Shown: positions 1 to 5,570 of the stretch, piece after piece
Layout of the letters: the number at the start of each line of letters is the position of its first letter
Numbering within the stretch: position 1 is the stretch's first letter
Assembly (NCBI GenBank): GCA_903864555.1
Contig: CAIPGJ010000974.1
Location: forward strand, 1-6,545
Source: an uncultured Pseudomonadota bacterium
GTDB taxonomy: Bacteria > Pseudomonadota > Gammaproteobacteria > Burkholderiales > SG8-39
Reading direction: 5' to 3'
DNA length: 6,545 nt
Made by a program: the position numbers and the translations under genes
The notes under the pieces: model-generated
Databases searched by the model: none
Seen by the model: only the letters and a program-made list of their open reading frames with translations
What the model was told of the DNA's origin: nothing

Positions 1-14
1 AAAATACGCGCAGC

Positions 15-49
15 CTTCCCCGGAAATTGACGAAGAACCTTGTCAAAGG
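15..49 (+). repeat. Short repeat unit B, left copy
   Basis: The segment CTTCCCCGGAAAT, three variable bases, then CGAAGAACC (15-39) recurs in inverted orientation at 5522-5547, where those three bases differ. In both places it abuts the TTGTCAA/TTGACAA terminal motif of the larger repeat family. Here it runs straight into the left end of repeat element L. It looks like the inner flank of another, partly deleted family member rather than a gene. Its identity is unknown; the match between the two copies is read directly from the sequence. Confidence 0.6.
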
Positions 50-287
50 GGGGCCGACTCGTGAGCGCAGCGAACGAGCGGGGGGATTTTCTCCCGCTAC
101 TTTTCCCGTTGGCCAGTCATTGCCGGATGGAGGCCCTGGTTGTCGTCTGGCGCCTCACTGCTTGCAAGGCAACAAGCATGCGTGGGGGTTCATACAGAGC
201 CGGAAAAAGGCAATGAAACCAACCCGGTTGGCCACAATCCCCCCGCGCGACTGCGTCGCGTCGGCCCCCTTTGACAAGGGGGTTAAC
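38..287. mobile_element. MITE-like repeat element, copy L (terminal inverted repeats, no transposase)
   Basis: About 250 bp with long imperfect terminal inverted repeats: the left end (38-90) begins CCTTGTCAAAGGGG and continues GGCCGACTCGTGAGCGCAGC; the right end (about 234-287) reads in the other direction as GTTAACCCCCTTGTCAAAGG then GGGGCCGACGCGACG. Each tip can itself fold as a hairpin, CCCCCTT/AAGGGGG around GTCA; the left tip is shortened here. A second copy in the same orientation lies at 5571-5826. The outer parts of the two copies are nearly identical; the middle is diverged but aligns almost without gaps. Open frames crossing it are not conserved as proteins. A non-autonomous element or large extragenic palindromic repeat fits best; the mobilising enzyme is unknown and no clear target-site duplication is visible. 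Confidence 0.7.
160..177 (+). other. Conserved internal hairpin of repeat element L
   Basis: GCTTG and CAAGC pair around the loop CAAGGCAA. The loop is identical in copy R (5704-5711). At the third stem position L has T-A and R has C-G, a compensatory pair, although the next pair outward is lost in R. A single covariation is only weak support for selection on RNA structure. Confidence 0.3.
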
Positions 288-333
288 GCCAACTGGGCTA
301 CCGGCGTTGCATACCGTTGACAAGGGGGTTAAC
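288..333. repeat. Extra terminal fragment of the repeat family
   Basis: The tip TTGACAAGGGGGTTAAC at the right end of element L (271-287) is repeated at 318-333 after about 30 bp. The spacer contains a dyad, AACGCC (285-290) with GGCGTT (303-308). This looks like a leftover of a nested or recombined family member. No coding content was seen. Confidence 0.55.
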
Positions 334-351
334 ATCACAGCGGCGCGCCCC

Positions 352-388
352 AAAAGAAAAACGCCCGCCCCGCATGGCGGAACGGGCG
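352..388 (-). terminator. Rho-independent terminator of the ThDP enzyme gene
   Basis: Read on the minus strand, CGCCCGTTCCGC and GCGGGGCGGGCG form a 12-bp stem with two G-U pairs and a three-base loop (362-388), followed at once by TTTTTCTTTT (352-361). It begins 46 bp past the TAA at 435-437, with no gene in between. This is the clearest intrinsic terminator in the window, and it also isolates the gene from the repeat element beyond. Confidence 0.88.
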
Positions 389-434
389 CTGGTGCTGACC
401 GCGGCGATGCGCTGCCGCGGATTGCCTCAGACGA

Positions 435-2087
435 TTACTCGTCCTTGCCGTAGTGCAGGCGGCGGTAGGGGATGCTCATGACCGTGCGCGAGATGCGGCA
501 GTCGATGACCATCGGCCCGGGGTTGGCGATCCATTCCTGGGCGGCGGCACGCAGGTCGTCGAGGCTGCGCACCATGGCGCCGCGACCACCCATGGCCACC
601 GAGACCTTGCCCAGGTCGGGGCAGGAGATGACCGAGGTGTTGACGTCCATCTTCTTCACGTCGAGTTTGTAGTACTCGGCGCCAAGTGCCTCGTTGTTCA
701 TCACCACCACCAGCAGCGGCATCTTGTAGCGGACGGCGGTTTCCCACTCGGCCAGGTGCATCATGAAGCTGGCGTCGCCGTCGAGCAGCATGGAGGGCTT
801 GTTGCCGATGCCGACCATGGCGCCCATCGCGGCGGGCAGCATCTGCCCGATGCAACCGAAGAAGTGGCCGGACTGGGCCAGCGGACGCACCTTCATCATC
901 ATCATGTTGGAGATGCCCGAGGCCATGCCGCTGCCGGCGAACACGCCAACATTGGTGGGGATCATGTCGTCCAGCATCATGACGGCCTTGCGCGGATCGA
1001 CCGTGCCCGGGTCGATGGGGAACTCGGCCGGATCTTCAGCGCGCTTGGCGAGCTTTTCCTTGACGCCGGGGACGCGGTAGCCAGTGCCCTTGTAGTTGCG
1101 GGCGGCCAGCGCCTTCTCCAGCTCCTCGGTGCCGACCTTGGCATCGGAATGCACGTACAGGTCGGCTGAGCGCACGCCGAACATCAGCACCTGCAGCTTG
1201 GTGTCGAGCTGGATGAACTTGGCGTTCGGGTAGAGGTAGCCGTTTTCCAGGGTGTAGCGGTTCAGGCTGGCGCCGATGCCAATCACCAGGTCAGCGTCGT
1301 GGTACAGCTGCATGGAGTTCTTGTGCGCGTAGTTGCCGGAGATACCGGCGTAGTATTCGGTCTTGTCGCCCATGTAGGTCCGCGCCAGCAGCGAGGTGGC
1401 GATCAGCGCGCCGATCCGGTCACCCAGCTTGAGAGCGGCTTCCCCGGCATTCGACCACTGTGCCCCACGCCCCATGATGATCACCGGCTTCTTGGCGGCG
1501 GCGATCATGTCGGCGGCGCGCTTGATCATCTCCGGATCGGGATGAACGATGCCCGGACGGACCATGGAATGGGAGGGCACGTAGGGGTCGTCGTCTTCCC
1601 ACTGCTCCTGCTGCAGGTCCATGGGGACGGACAGCAGCACGGGCCTGCTCTCGGTGCGGGCGATGTAGAAAGCCTTGCGCACGGCTTCGTCGGCCTGGTC
1701 GCCGGCGGGCATGCGCACGAAGGCTGCTTCGCAAGCGGCAGCAAACAGGGACTGGTCAAGGCGCTGCGAGTACTCGGGGTCACCCACCGGGTATTCGCCG
1801 CAGAAGGCCACCAGCGGCGACTCGGCGCGCGCGGCGGTGATGAACGCGGTGGCCAGTTGCGAGGTGCCCGGGCCGCAGGTGGCGGTGGCGACGCCGACTT
1901 CGCGCGTGGTGCGCGCATAGCCGTCGGCCATGCCCAGGCCTGCGCCTTCGTGGCGGACCTCATGCACCTTGATGCCCAGCTTGTGCATCTCGTGCAGCCA
2001 GAACATGTTGCCATCACCCATCATGCCGAACGTGGCGGTACAACCTTCGGCCTTGAATGCTTGAGCCAGTCTTTGGTAGACCTTCAT
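435..2087 (-). CDS. Thiamine-diphosphate-dependent enzyme, acetolactate synthase/decarboxylase superfamily
   Basis: This is a 550-residue cytosolic enzyme of the ThDP superfamily that includes acetolactate synthase, benzoylformate decarboxylase and 2-hydroxyacyl-CoA lyase; such enzymes cleave or join C-C bonds next to a carbonyl. The three usual domains are visible. The N-terminal PYR domain (about 1-165) carries the catalytic glutamate E47 in RHEGAG and the CGPGTSQL segment at 71-78. The central domain (about 185-330) contains PVIIMGRGA. The C-terminal PP domain (about 365-535) has the cofactor motif DGDASF (436-441) closing with NN at 464-465. The third residue of the usual GDG triplet is alanine (G437, D438, A439). 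Start choice: AAGGAGG (2095-2101) stands 7 nt before the ATG at 2087, whereas a GTG at 2093 would lie against it. It is probably not the biosynthetic IlvB, since no small subunit gene follows. Substrate unknown. Confidence 0.9.
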   Translation of the reverse strand: MKVYQRLAQAFKAEGCTATFGMMGDGNMFWLHEMHKLGIKVHEVRHEGAGLGMADGYARTTREVGVATATCGPGTSQLATAFITAARAESPLVAFCGEYPVGDPEYSQRLDQSLFAAACEAAFVRMPAGDQADEAVRKAFYIARTESRPVLLSVPMDLQQEQWEDDDPYVPSHSMVRPGIVHPDPEMIKRAADMIAAAKKPVIIMGRGAQWSNAGEAALKLGDRIGALIATSLLARTYMGDKTEYYAGISGNYAHKNSMQLYHDADLVIGIGASLNRYTLENGYLYPNAKFIQLDTKLQVLMFGVRSADLYVHSDAKVGTEELEKALAARNYKGTGYRVPGVKEKLAKRAEDPAEFPIDPGTVDPRKAVMMLDDMIPTNVGVFAGSGMASGISNMMMMKVRPLAQSGHFFGCIGQMLPAAMGAMVGIGNKPSMLLDGDASFMMHLAEWETAVRYKMPLLVVVMNNEALGAEYYKLDVKKMDVNTSVISCPDLGKVSVAMGGRGAMVRSLDDLRAAAQEWIANPGPMVIDCRISRTVMSIPYRRLHYGKDE

Positions 2088-2094
2088 AACCACT

Positions 2095-2101
2095 CCTCCT
2101 T
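2095..2101 (-). promoter_or_regulatory. Ribosome binding site deciding the ThDP enzyme start
   Basis: AAGGAGG on the minus strand lies 7 nt from the ATG at 2087 and one base from the in-frame GTG at 2093. The spacing favours the ATG, removing two residues (Met/Val-Val) from the longest frame. Confidence 0.8.
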
Positions 2102-2128
2102 CATGTGATCAAACGGATAAATGCTGCA

Positions 2129-2178
2129 ACTGAAACGGTGTCACTGAAACCGGATGACTAAAACCAGATGACTAAAAT
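2129..2178. repeat. 14-bp imperfect tandem repeats in the ThDP enzyme leader
   Basis: Three full units and a partial fourth follow each other with an exact 14-bp period: ACTGAAACGGTGTC (2129), ACTGAAACCGGATG (2143), ACTAAAACCAGATG (2157) and ACTAAAAT (2171). They lie 42-91 bp upstream of the start codon at 2087, between it and the hairpin at 2180-2199. In the gene's direction each unit ends in GTTTCAGT or GTTTTAGT. They may be binding sites for a regulator or part of the untranslated leader; a simple duplication without function is also possible. Confidence 0.6.
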
Positions 2179-2199
2179 GCGGCCGGATCGCTCCGGCCG
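2173..2199 (-). terminator. Hairpin after the CoxG-like gene, possible terminator
   Basis: CGGCCGGA and TCCGGCCG (2180-2187 and 2192-2199) form a perfect 8-bp stem with a four-base loop, 24 bp past the CoxG-like stop codon. On the minus strand it is followed by CATTTTAG, a short interrupted T run. It may end or attenuate transcription before the ThDP gene. The weak T tract makes partial read-through plausible, so the two genes could still be co-transcribed. Confidence 0.5.
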
Positions 2200-2223
2200 A
2201 ATGCGGTGCTGCGAAACGGCTGG

Positions 2224-2700
2224 TCAATCCTCGTCCTTGCCCATCAGCTTGCCCGAGAGCTTGTCGCTCAGGCGCTTGGCGAAATCGGCATTCATGCGCT
2301 TGACTACCATCGAAGCGCCCGACTCGACGATGGAGGCCAGGCGCCCGCCCACTTCGGTTTCGGCGTCGATGAAGACGGTGGTGCCGCTGCCGCCCTCCTG
2401 CGGAACCACGCGGAATTTCATGTCGGCCTTGATGCGCGTGCCGCCCTGGTTGTCCTTGCCACGCGAACTGACCTTACCCGACAGGGTGGCCGGATCGAGT
2501 TCGAGGCTGAAGCGGGCGCGGAAGGTGACGCGCGCCGGCCCGAAGGACACCAGCAGGCCAGCATCGTAGGAACCGTCCTCGTGCTGCTCGCCCAGCGAGG
2601 CGCCCTTGACGCACTCAACGACTGCATGAGGGTTGGAGAGGACTTCCCAGACGGCCTGTGGCGAGGATTCCACGTCGATGCGTTCATTGACTTCAATCAT
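2224..2700 (-). CDS. CoxG-like SRPBCC-fold protein
   Basis: 158 residues, the usual size for the CoxG (carbon monoxide dehydrogenase subunit G) branch of the START/SRPBCC superfamily, small proteins with a deep hydrophobic cavity. Family features are the opening strand and helix with SPQAVWEVLSNP (13-24), the central strands with FGPARVTFRARFSLELDP (53-70), a GGTRI turn (86-90), and the C-terminal helix beginning VGGRLASIVES (117-127) and running to a charged tail ending in GKDED. Start choice: GGAG at 2710-2713 lies 9 nt before the ATG at 2700. The frame stays open upstream to 2844, but that Cys/Arg-rich extension does not look like protein. CoxG proteins usually accompany molybdenum hydroxylase genes; none is present here. 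It precedes the ThDP enzyme gene on the same strand with a 136-bp gap. Its ligand and partner are unknown. Confidence 0.85.
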   Translation of the reverse strand: MIEVNERIDVESSPQAVWEVLSNPHAVVECVKGASLGEQHEDGSYDAGLLVSFGPARVTFRARFSLELDPATLSGKVSSRGKDNQGGTRIKADMKFRVVPQEGGSGTTVFIDAETEVGGRLASIVESGASMVVKRMNADFAKRLSDKLSGKLMGKDED

Positions 2701-2994
2701 GCTTTGCCGCTCCAGATTACAGAATCGGGATTGCCGGGGACACGTCCTTGCGGCCGGTGGCCAGCGTGTTCTACTCGAACGGGATGACCATGAATGCAGC
2801 ATGCAGGCGAACGCGCACAACGGGCAGCGGGCGACAGACAGCATGGCAGGGTCATCGAGTCTCCTTCAGCGGGGAGGGACGGCTTGGGCCGTCTTCGGAG
2901 TATTCAACCTGCATTTTGCCCCAAATCCGCGGTGCCGGGGCCGACCCCTGACGCCGCGGTATGGAAAAACTGTGTTTCCGGCGATCTCATTCCG

Positions 2995-3011
2995 GATGCA
3001 CTGCATGCATC
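2995..3011. promoter_or_regulatory. Inverted repeat, possible operator
   Basis: GATGCA and TGCATC form a perfect 6+6 dyad around CTGCA, roughly central in the divergent intergenic region. The size and place suit a regulator controlling both directions, but no regulator gene is in the window and a short dyad may arise by chance. Confidence 0.25.
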
Positions 3012-3196
3012 GTTGCAGCAGACGAAACTGCAGCCCCGCAACACAGGGCAGACCTGTCCATCGCCTCGCCTGCCCCTCGGCTTTGCGTCATGATGCAGGC
3101 CGCGCAGCCTGCGGCAGCATGGTACGAAAGCATGGGCCCTGCCCCATCGCAGACGCGTGATGCGTGGACCTTGAATCAAAACGAACCTGACAGAAG

Positions 3197-3203
3197 AAAG
3201 GAG
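3197..3203 (+). promoter_or_regulatory. Ribosome binding site deciding the crotonase gene start
   Basis: AAAGGAG stands 6 nt before the ATG at 3210. It supports the 267-residue form over an upstream in-frame ATG at 2961 that would add 83 residues unlike the family's N terminus. Confidence 0.75.
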
Positions 3204-3209
3204 TCCGAC

Positions 3210-4013
3210 ATGGCTCTGGTGGAGATTGAACCCGATACGGGCATCATGGTGATACGCCTGAACCGCCCCGAACGCATGAATGCCCTGAGCATGGAGATGC
3301 GCGAACTGCTGGCCGAGGCCTGGTGCGAGTTTCGCGACAGCCGCGAACTGGAGGTGGCCATCGTCACCGGCACCGGGCGTGCCTTTTGCGCCGGCGAGGA
3401 CATGAAGGAATCGGTGGAGCGCGGCACCATAGGCCGCCAGGCCACGCGCGTGGAGAACCCCTACATGGCGGGCAAGCTGGACAAGCCGGTGATCGCCGCA
3501 GTCAACGGCGTGGCCATGGGCGGGGGCTTCATGATGGCCGAGCAGGCTGACCTGCGCATCGCCACGCGCGACGCCCTCTTCGAATCATCGGAGGCCAAGC
3601 GCTGGCTGCTGGGCGGCTACAACCACGGCGTGAAGAACAACCTGCCGCATGCCATCGCCACGGAGATGGCGTTTGCCTTCCGCTTCACCGCCGAGCGCCT
3701 GTACGAAGCGGGCTTCATCAACCGCCTGGTCGAGCCCGACCAACTGCTGCCCACCGCCAAGGCGATGGCGCGGCACCTGCTCGGCCTGCCGCCGGCCGCG
3801 CGCGTCAACACCACGGTGATGATGCGTGCCATGCGCCCTTCGGTGGGTGCGGAACTGGAGCGCCTGGCCGCGCGCCTGCACGAACATGGCGCCAAGTCCG
3901 ACCGCATCGAATCACGGCGCGCCTTTGCCGAGAAACGCGCGCCCGAGTTCAAGGGCTGGGACCAGCCCGGCGACCGCGAGCGCACGCCCAAGCTGGATGA
4001 TGGGCAGCACTGA
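3210..4013 (+). CDS. Enoyl-CoA hydratase/isomerase family protein (crotonase fold)
   Basis: 267 residues, normal length for a crotonase-family protein, which uses an acyl-CoA thioester in hydration, isomerisation or related steps. Visible motifs are the N-terminal LNRPERMNALS (17-27), the first oxyanion-hole segment RAFCAGEDMKE (57-67), the helix-start segment VIAAVNGVAMGGGFMMA (94-110), and ESSEAKRWLLGG (125-136). By alignment from memory with rat mitochondrial crotonase, E128 and E152 (in ATEMAF) match the two catalytic glutamates. E63 stands where alanine, and E125 where glycine, supplies the oxyanion-hole amide; the usual GAGG after the first glutamate is replaced by GGYNHGVKNN. Hydratase activity is therefore plausible but not certain. 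Start choice: AAAGGAG (3197-3203) is 6 nt before the ATG at 3210. The frame is open upstream to 2961, but that part lacks family similarity. It diverges from the CoxG-like and ThDP genes. Confidence 0.9.
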   Translation: MALVEIEPDTGIMVIRLNRPERMNALSMEMRELLAEAWCEFRDSRELEVAIVTGTGRAFCAGEDMKESVERGTIGRQATRVENPYMAGKLDKPVIAAVNGVAMGGGFMMAEQADLRIATRDALFESSEAKRWLLGGYNHGVKNNLPHAIATEMAFAFRFTAERLYEAGFINRLVEPDQLLPTAKAMARHLLGLPPAARVNTTVMMRAMRPSVGAELERLAARLHEHGAKSDRIESRRAFAEKRAPEFKGWDQPGDRERTPKLDDGQH

Positions 4014-4107
4014 GGCTGGCGTCACGGCCCCTGCGACGCTGACGAGTGGGGCGGGTGGAACAAGGGGGCGGAGGCCCTGCCCGGCCGCATCGGGACACGG
4101 TTCCGCA

Positions 4108-4180
4108 ATGAATATTATTATCAATATTAGATAATATACGACTTCATCATTGAGTTAAATCAATGAATATGATCATTGCA
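4108..4180. promoter_or_regulatory. A+T-rich control region before the MFS gene
   Basis: This stretch of about 70 bp is strongly A+T-rich amid G+C-rich DNA and holds several dyads. TATTATC (4116-4122) and GATAATA (4130-4136) form a perfect 7+7 inverted repeat with a 7-bp spacer. Further on, TCATTGA (4147), TCAATGA (4160) and TCATTGC (4173) are alternating half-sites spaced exactly 13 bp apart. It lies between the end of the crotonase gene and the MFS start, so the MFS gene is the obvious target. Confidence 0.65.
4150..4163. promoter_or_regulatory. FNR/Anr-like box
   Basis: TTGAG-TTAA-ATCAA matches the FNR/Anr consensus TTGAT-N4-ATCAA at nine of ten defined positions. It sits inside the wider perfect 7+7 dyad TCATTGA/TCAATGA (4147-4166), centred at 4156.5. 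An FNR-type regulator would imply control by oxygen. The wider dyad also allows another dimeric regulator, so the assignment is an inference. Confidence 0.45.
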
Positions 4181-4193
4181 CTTGAACGATACC

Positions 4194-4223
4194 ATGCCAG
4201 TGCCATGTCTGCTGTGAGATAAT
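4194..4223 (+). promoter_or_regulatory. Candidate sigma-70 promoter of the MFS gene
   Basis: GATAAT (4218-4223, five of six matches to TATAAT) is preceded 18 bp upstream by ATGCCA (4194-4199, four of six to TTGACA). Transcription would start near 4230, putting the FNR-like box about 73 bp upstream, near a class I activator position. An alternative weak -10, GATACC at 4188-4193, would place the box near -41.5. Confidence 0.35.
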
Positions 4224-4267
4224 CCGCCCGCCGCACCGCCCCTGCACAGGTTCGGCACAGCACACAA

Positions 4268-4286
4268 CCCGGGGCGATATCCCGGG
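4268..4286 (+). other. Stem-loop in the MFS gene leader
   Basis: CCCGGG at 4268-4273 and again at 4281-4286 pair around a seven-base loop, 34 bp before the start codon. No riboswitch class is recognised. It might affect translation of a gene that lacks an obvious Shine-Dalgarno sequence. Confidence 0.35.
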
Positions 4287-4320
4287 ACTCCAACAGCACA
4301 ACACGGTCACCCTTCACCCG

Positions 4321-5466
4321 ATGTCGGTCCACTTTCCCTTCGCGCTGGCGCTGTTCACCATCATCAGCGTGCGCGGCGGACGGGTGCTGCTGGCGCTGTT
4401 CGCGATCCGATTGGAAGCGCCCGACTTCATGGTGGGCGTGCTGGCCGGCACTTTCTCGCTGGCGCCCATGCTGCTGGCCTACAAGATCGGCAAGCTCACC
4501 GACCGTTACGGCACGCGCTGGCCGCTCACCGTGGGCATCGTCGGCAGCATGGCCGGCATCATGGTGCCCTTCTTCTACCCGACCATGCCGGCGCTGTTCG
4601 TCGCGGCGCTGATGAACGGCTTTGCCTTTGCCTTCTTCAATGTGTCGTTGCAGAACGCCGTGGGCCTCTTGTCCACCGCAGAGACGCGCGTGCGCAACTT
4701 CGCCCATTTCACGCTGGTGGTGTCAGTGGCGCAGTTCTTGGCGCCCATCATCGTCGGCTTCAGCGTCGACCTGATCGGCCCGCGCCTGGCCTGCGCGCTG
4801 GTGGCGGCGATAGCCACGGTGGCCGTGGTGATGCTGGCGCTGCGCGGCAGCGGCCTGCCCGCGGGCAGCGGCAAGCCACCCAAGGCCGGCCAGAACATGC
4901 TGGATCTGCTGAAGGAGCCGGCGGCGCAACGCGTGCTGATCATCGGCAGCCTGATGATGACGGGCTACGACCTGTTCTTCTACTACATGCCGGTCTATAC
5001 CCACGACATCGGCTTGTCCGCTTCCATGACCGGCATCATCCTGGGCGTGTTCTCCGGCGCAGGACTGCTGGTGCGGGTGGCGCTGCCGCGGCTGATTGCA
5101 CTGCTGGGCATGGAAGGCGTGCTGGCCACCTCCTTCATCTGCGGCGCGGTGTGCTACGGCCTGCTGCCCTTCGTGCAGAACGCCTGGCTGCTGTGCGCGC
5201 TGGCCTTCGTGTTCGGGCTGGTGATGAACGTCGGCCAGCCCATCACCCTGGCACTGTCCTTCAGCAATGCCTCGGATGGCCGCTCCGGCGAAGCCATGGG
5301 CCTGCGCCAGACGGTGAACCACTTCACGCGCGTGGTGGGACCGCTGTTCTTCGGTTCGGTGGGCTCATTGCTCGGGGCCTTCGGCGTGTTCTGGATCAAC
5401 ACCCTGTTCCTGGCAGCCGGCGCGCGGCTGGCGAAGAAGGGCAAGCTGGGCGCTGTGGAGCCTTAG
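4321..5466 (+). CDS. MFS transporter
   Basis: 381 residues forming an inner-membrane carrier of the major facilitator superfamily. Hydrophobicity suggests 12 helices, roughly 5-28, 36-56, 68-88, 90-115, 128-148, 155-175, then 204-225, 233-255, 262-283, 288-312, 330-352 and 353-371, with a cytoplasmic loop at 176-203 rich in Gly, Pro and Lys between the halves. The family motif GKLTDRYGTR (57-66) lies between helices 2 and 3, as expected. Length is at the short end for MFS because loops and tails are short. The ATG at 4321 is the first usable start after the in-frame TGA at 4183-4185; no good Shine-Dalgarno stands before it. It is 307 bp past the crotonase gene, with its own apparent control region, so it is probably transcribed separately. 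Substrate and direction of transport cannot be told; an organic acid or drug is possible. Confidence 0.88.
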   Translation: MSVHFPFALALFTIISVRGGRVLLALFAIRLEAPDFMVGVLAGTFSLAPMLLAYKIGKLTDRYGTRWPLTVGIVGSMAGIMVPFFYPTMPALFVAALMNGFAFAFFNVSLQNAVGLLSTAETRVRNFAHFTLVVSVAQFLAPIIVGFSVDLIGPRLACALVAAIATVAVVMLALRGSGLPAGSGKPPKAGQNMLDLLKEPAAQRVLIIGSLMMTGYDLFFYYMPVYTHDIGLSASMTGIILGVFSGAGLLVRVALPRLIALLGMEGVLATSFICGAVCYGLLPFVQNAWLLCALAFVFGLVMNVGQPITLALSFSNASDGRSGEAMGLRQTVNHFTRVVGPLFFGSVGSLLGAFGVFWINTLFLAAGARLAKKGKLGAVEP

Positions 5467-5507
5467 CCGGCGGTTGAACGATTGCGGTAACGCAGACCGC
5501 CGGTCTT
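5467..5507 (+). terminator. Bulged hairpin right after the MFS stop codon
   Basis: Beginning at the base after TAG, CCGGCGGT (5467-5474) pairs perfectly with ACCGCCGG (5496-5503). Inside it TGCG-GTAA-CGCA (5483-5494) forms a second stem capped by a GNRA-type loop, leaving a seven-base bulge on the 5' side. Only TCTT follows, so the U tract is poor. It may be a terminator or an mRNA-stabilising 3' structure. Confidence 0.45.
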
Positions 5508-5548
5508 AACCCCCTTGTCAAAGGTTCTTCGCCGATTTCCGGGGAAGC
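5506..5548 (-). repeat. Short repeat unit B with repeat-family tip, right copy
   Basis: TTAACCCCCTTGTCAAAGG (5506-5524) is a terminal motif of the large repeat. It continues into the inverse complement of the unit at 15-39 (5522-5547). The two B units therefore face each other across the gene block. A 22-bp stretch without recognised features separates this unit from element R. Confidence 0.6.
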
Positions 5549-5570
5549 AAGCGCGGCAGGGCTGCGGGTG

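Larger units (their letters stand above)
2701..3209. other. Divergent intergenic region between CoxG-like and crotonase genes
   Basis: 509 bp separate two diverging start codons, so promoters for both directions should lie here. Only the two ribosome binding sites are clear. There is a 17-bp dyad, GATGCA-CTGCA-TGCATC, at 2995-3011. Near 2935-2952 GGGG and CCCC can form a small hairpin. I could not pick convincing -35/-10 pairs. Open frames through the region have unlikely composition and no recognised family, so no gene is called. Confidence 0.5.

Noticed and set aside
27..320. Small proteins encoded across the repeats (27-320, 117-353, 5600-5887, 5728-6051)
   Set aside because: The frames are not conserved as proteins between copies L and R, and the inverted ends explain the sequence better.
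2091..2093. GTG start for the ThDP enzyme
   Set aside because: Only one base separates it from AGGAGG, too close for initiation; the ATG six bases further on has the right spacing.
1299..2108. A 269-codon open frame on the plus strand opposite the ThDP enzyme gene, and another of 238 codons at 453-1169
   Set aside because: Both are rich in His, Gly, Ala and Val, match no family, and lie antisense to a clear enzyme with a terminator and ribosome binding site. Long antisense frames are common in G+C-rich genes.
2129..2178. CRISPR-like array
   Set aside because: The 14-bp units are contiguous, imperfect and lack spacers; no cas gene is present.
2224..2844. A longer CoxG-like protein starting at 2844
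   Set aside because: The additional 48 residues are Cys/Arg/Ser-rich and unlike the family; the ATG at 2700 has a ribosome binding site and the family's normal N terminus.
2961..3209. An 83-residue N-terminal extension of the crotonase
   Set aside because: It has no similarity to the family, and AAAGGAG sits before the ATG at 3210.
4116..4136. Fur box
   Set aside because: GATAAT-type elements are present, but in the outward order ATTATC then GATAAT with a 7-bp spacer, not the overlapping Fur arrangement.
4723..5322. A 199-codon open frame antisense to the MFS gene
   Set aside because: His- and Gln-rich composition, no family features, and fully covered by the convincing transporter frame.
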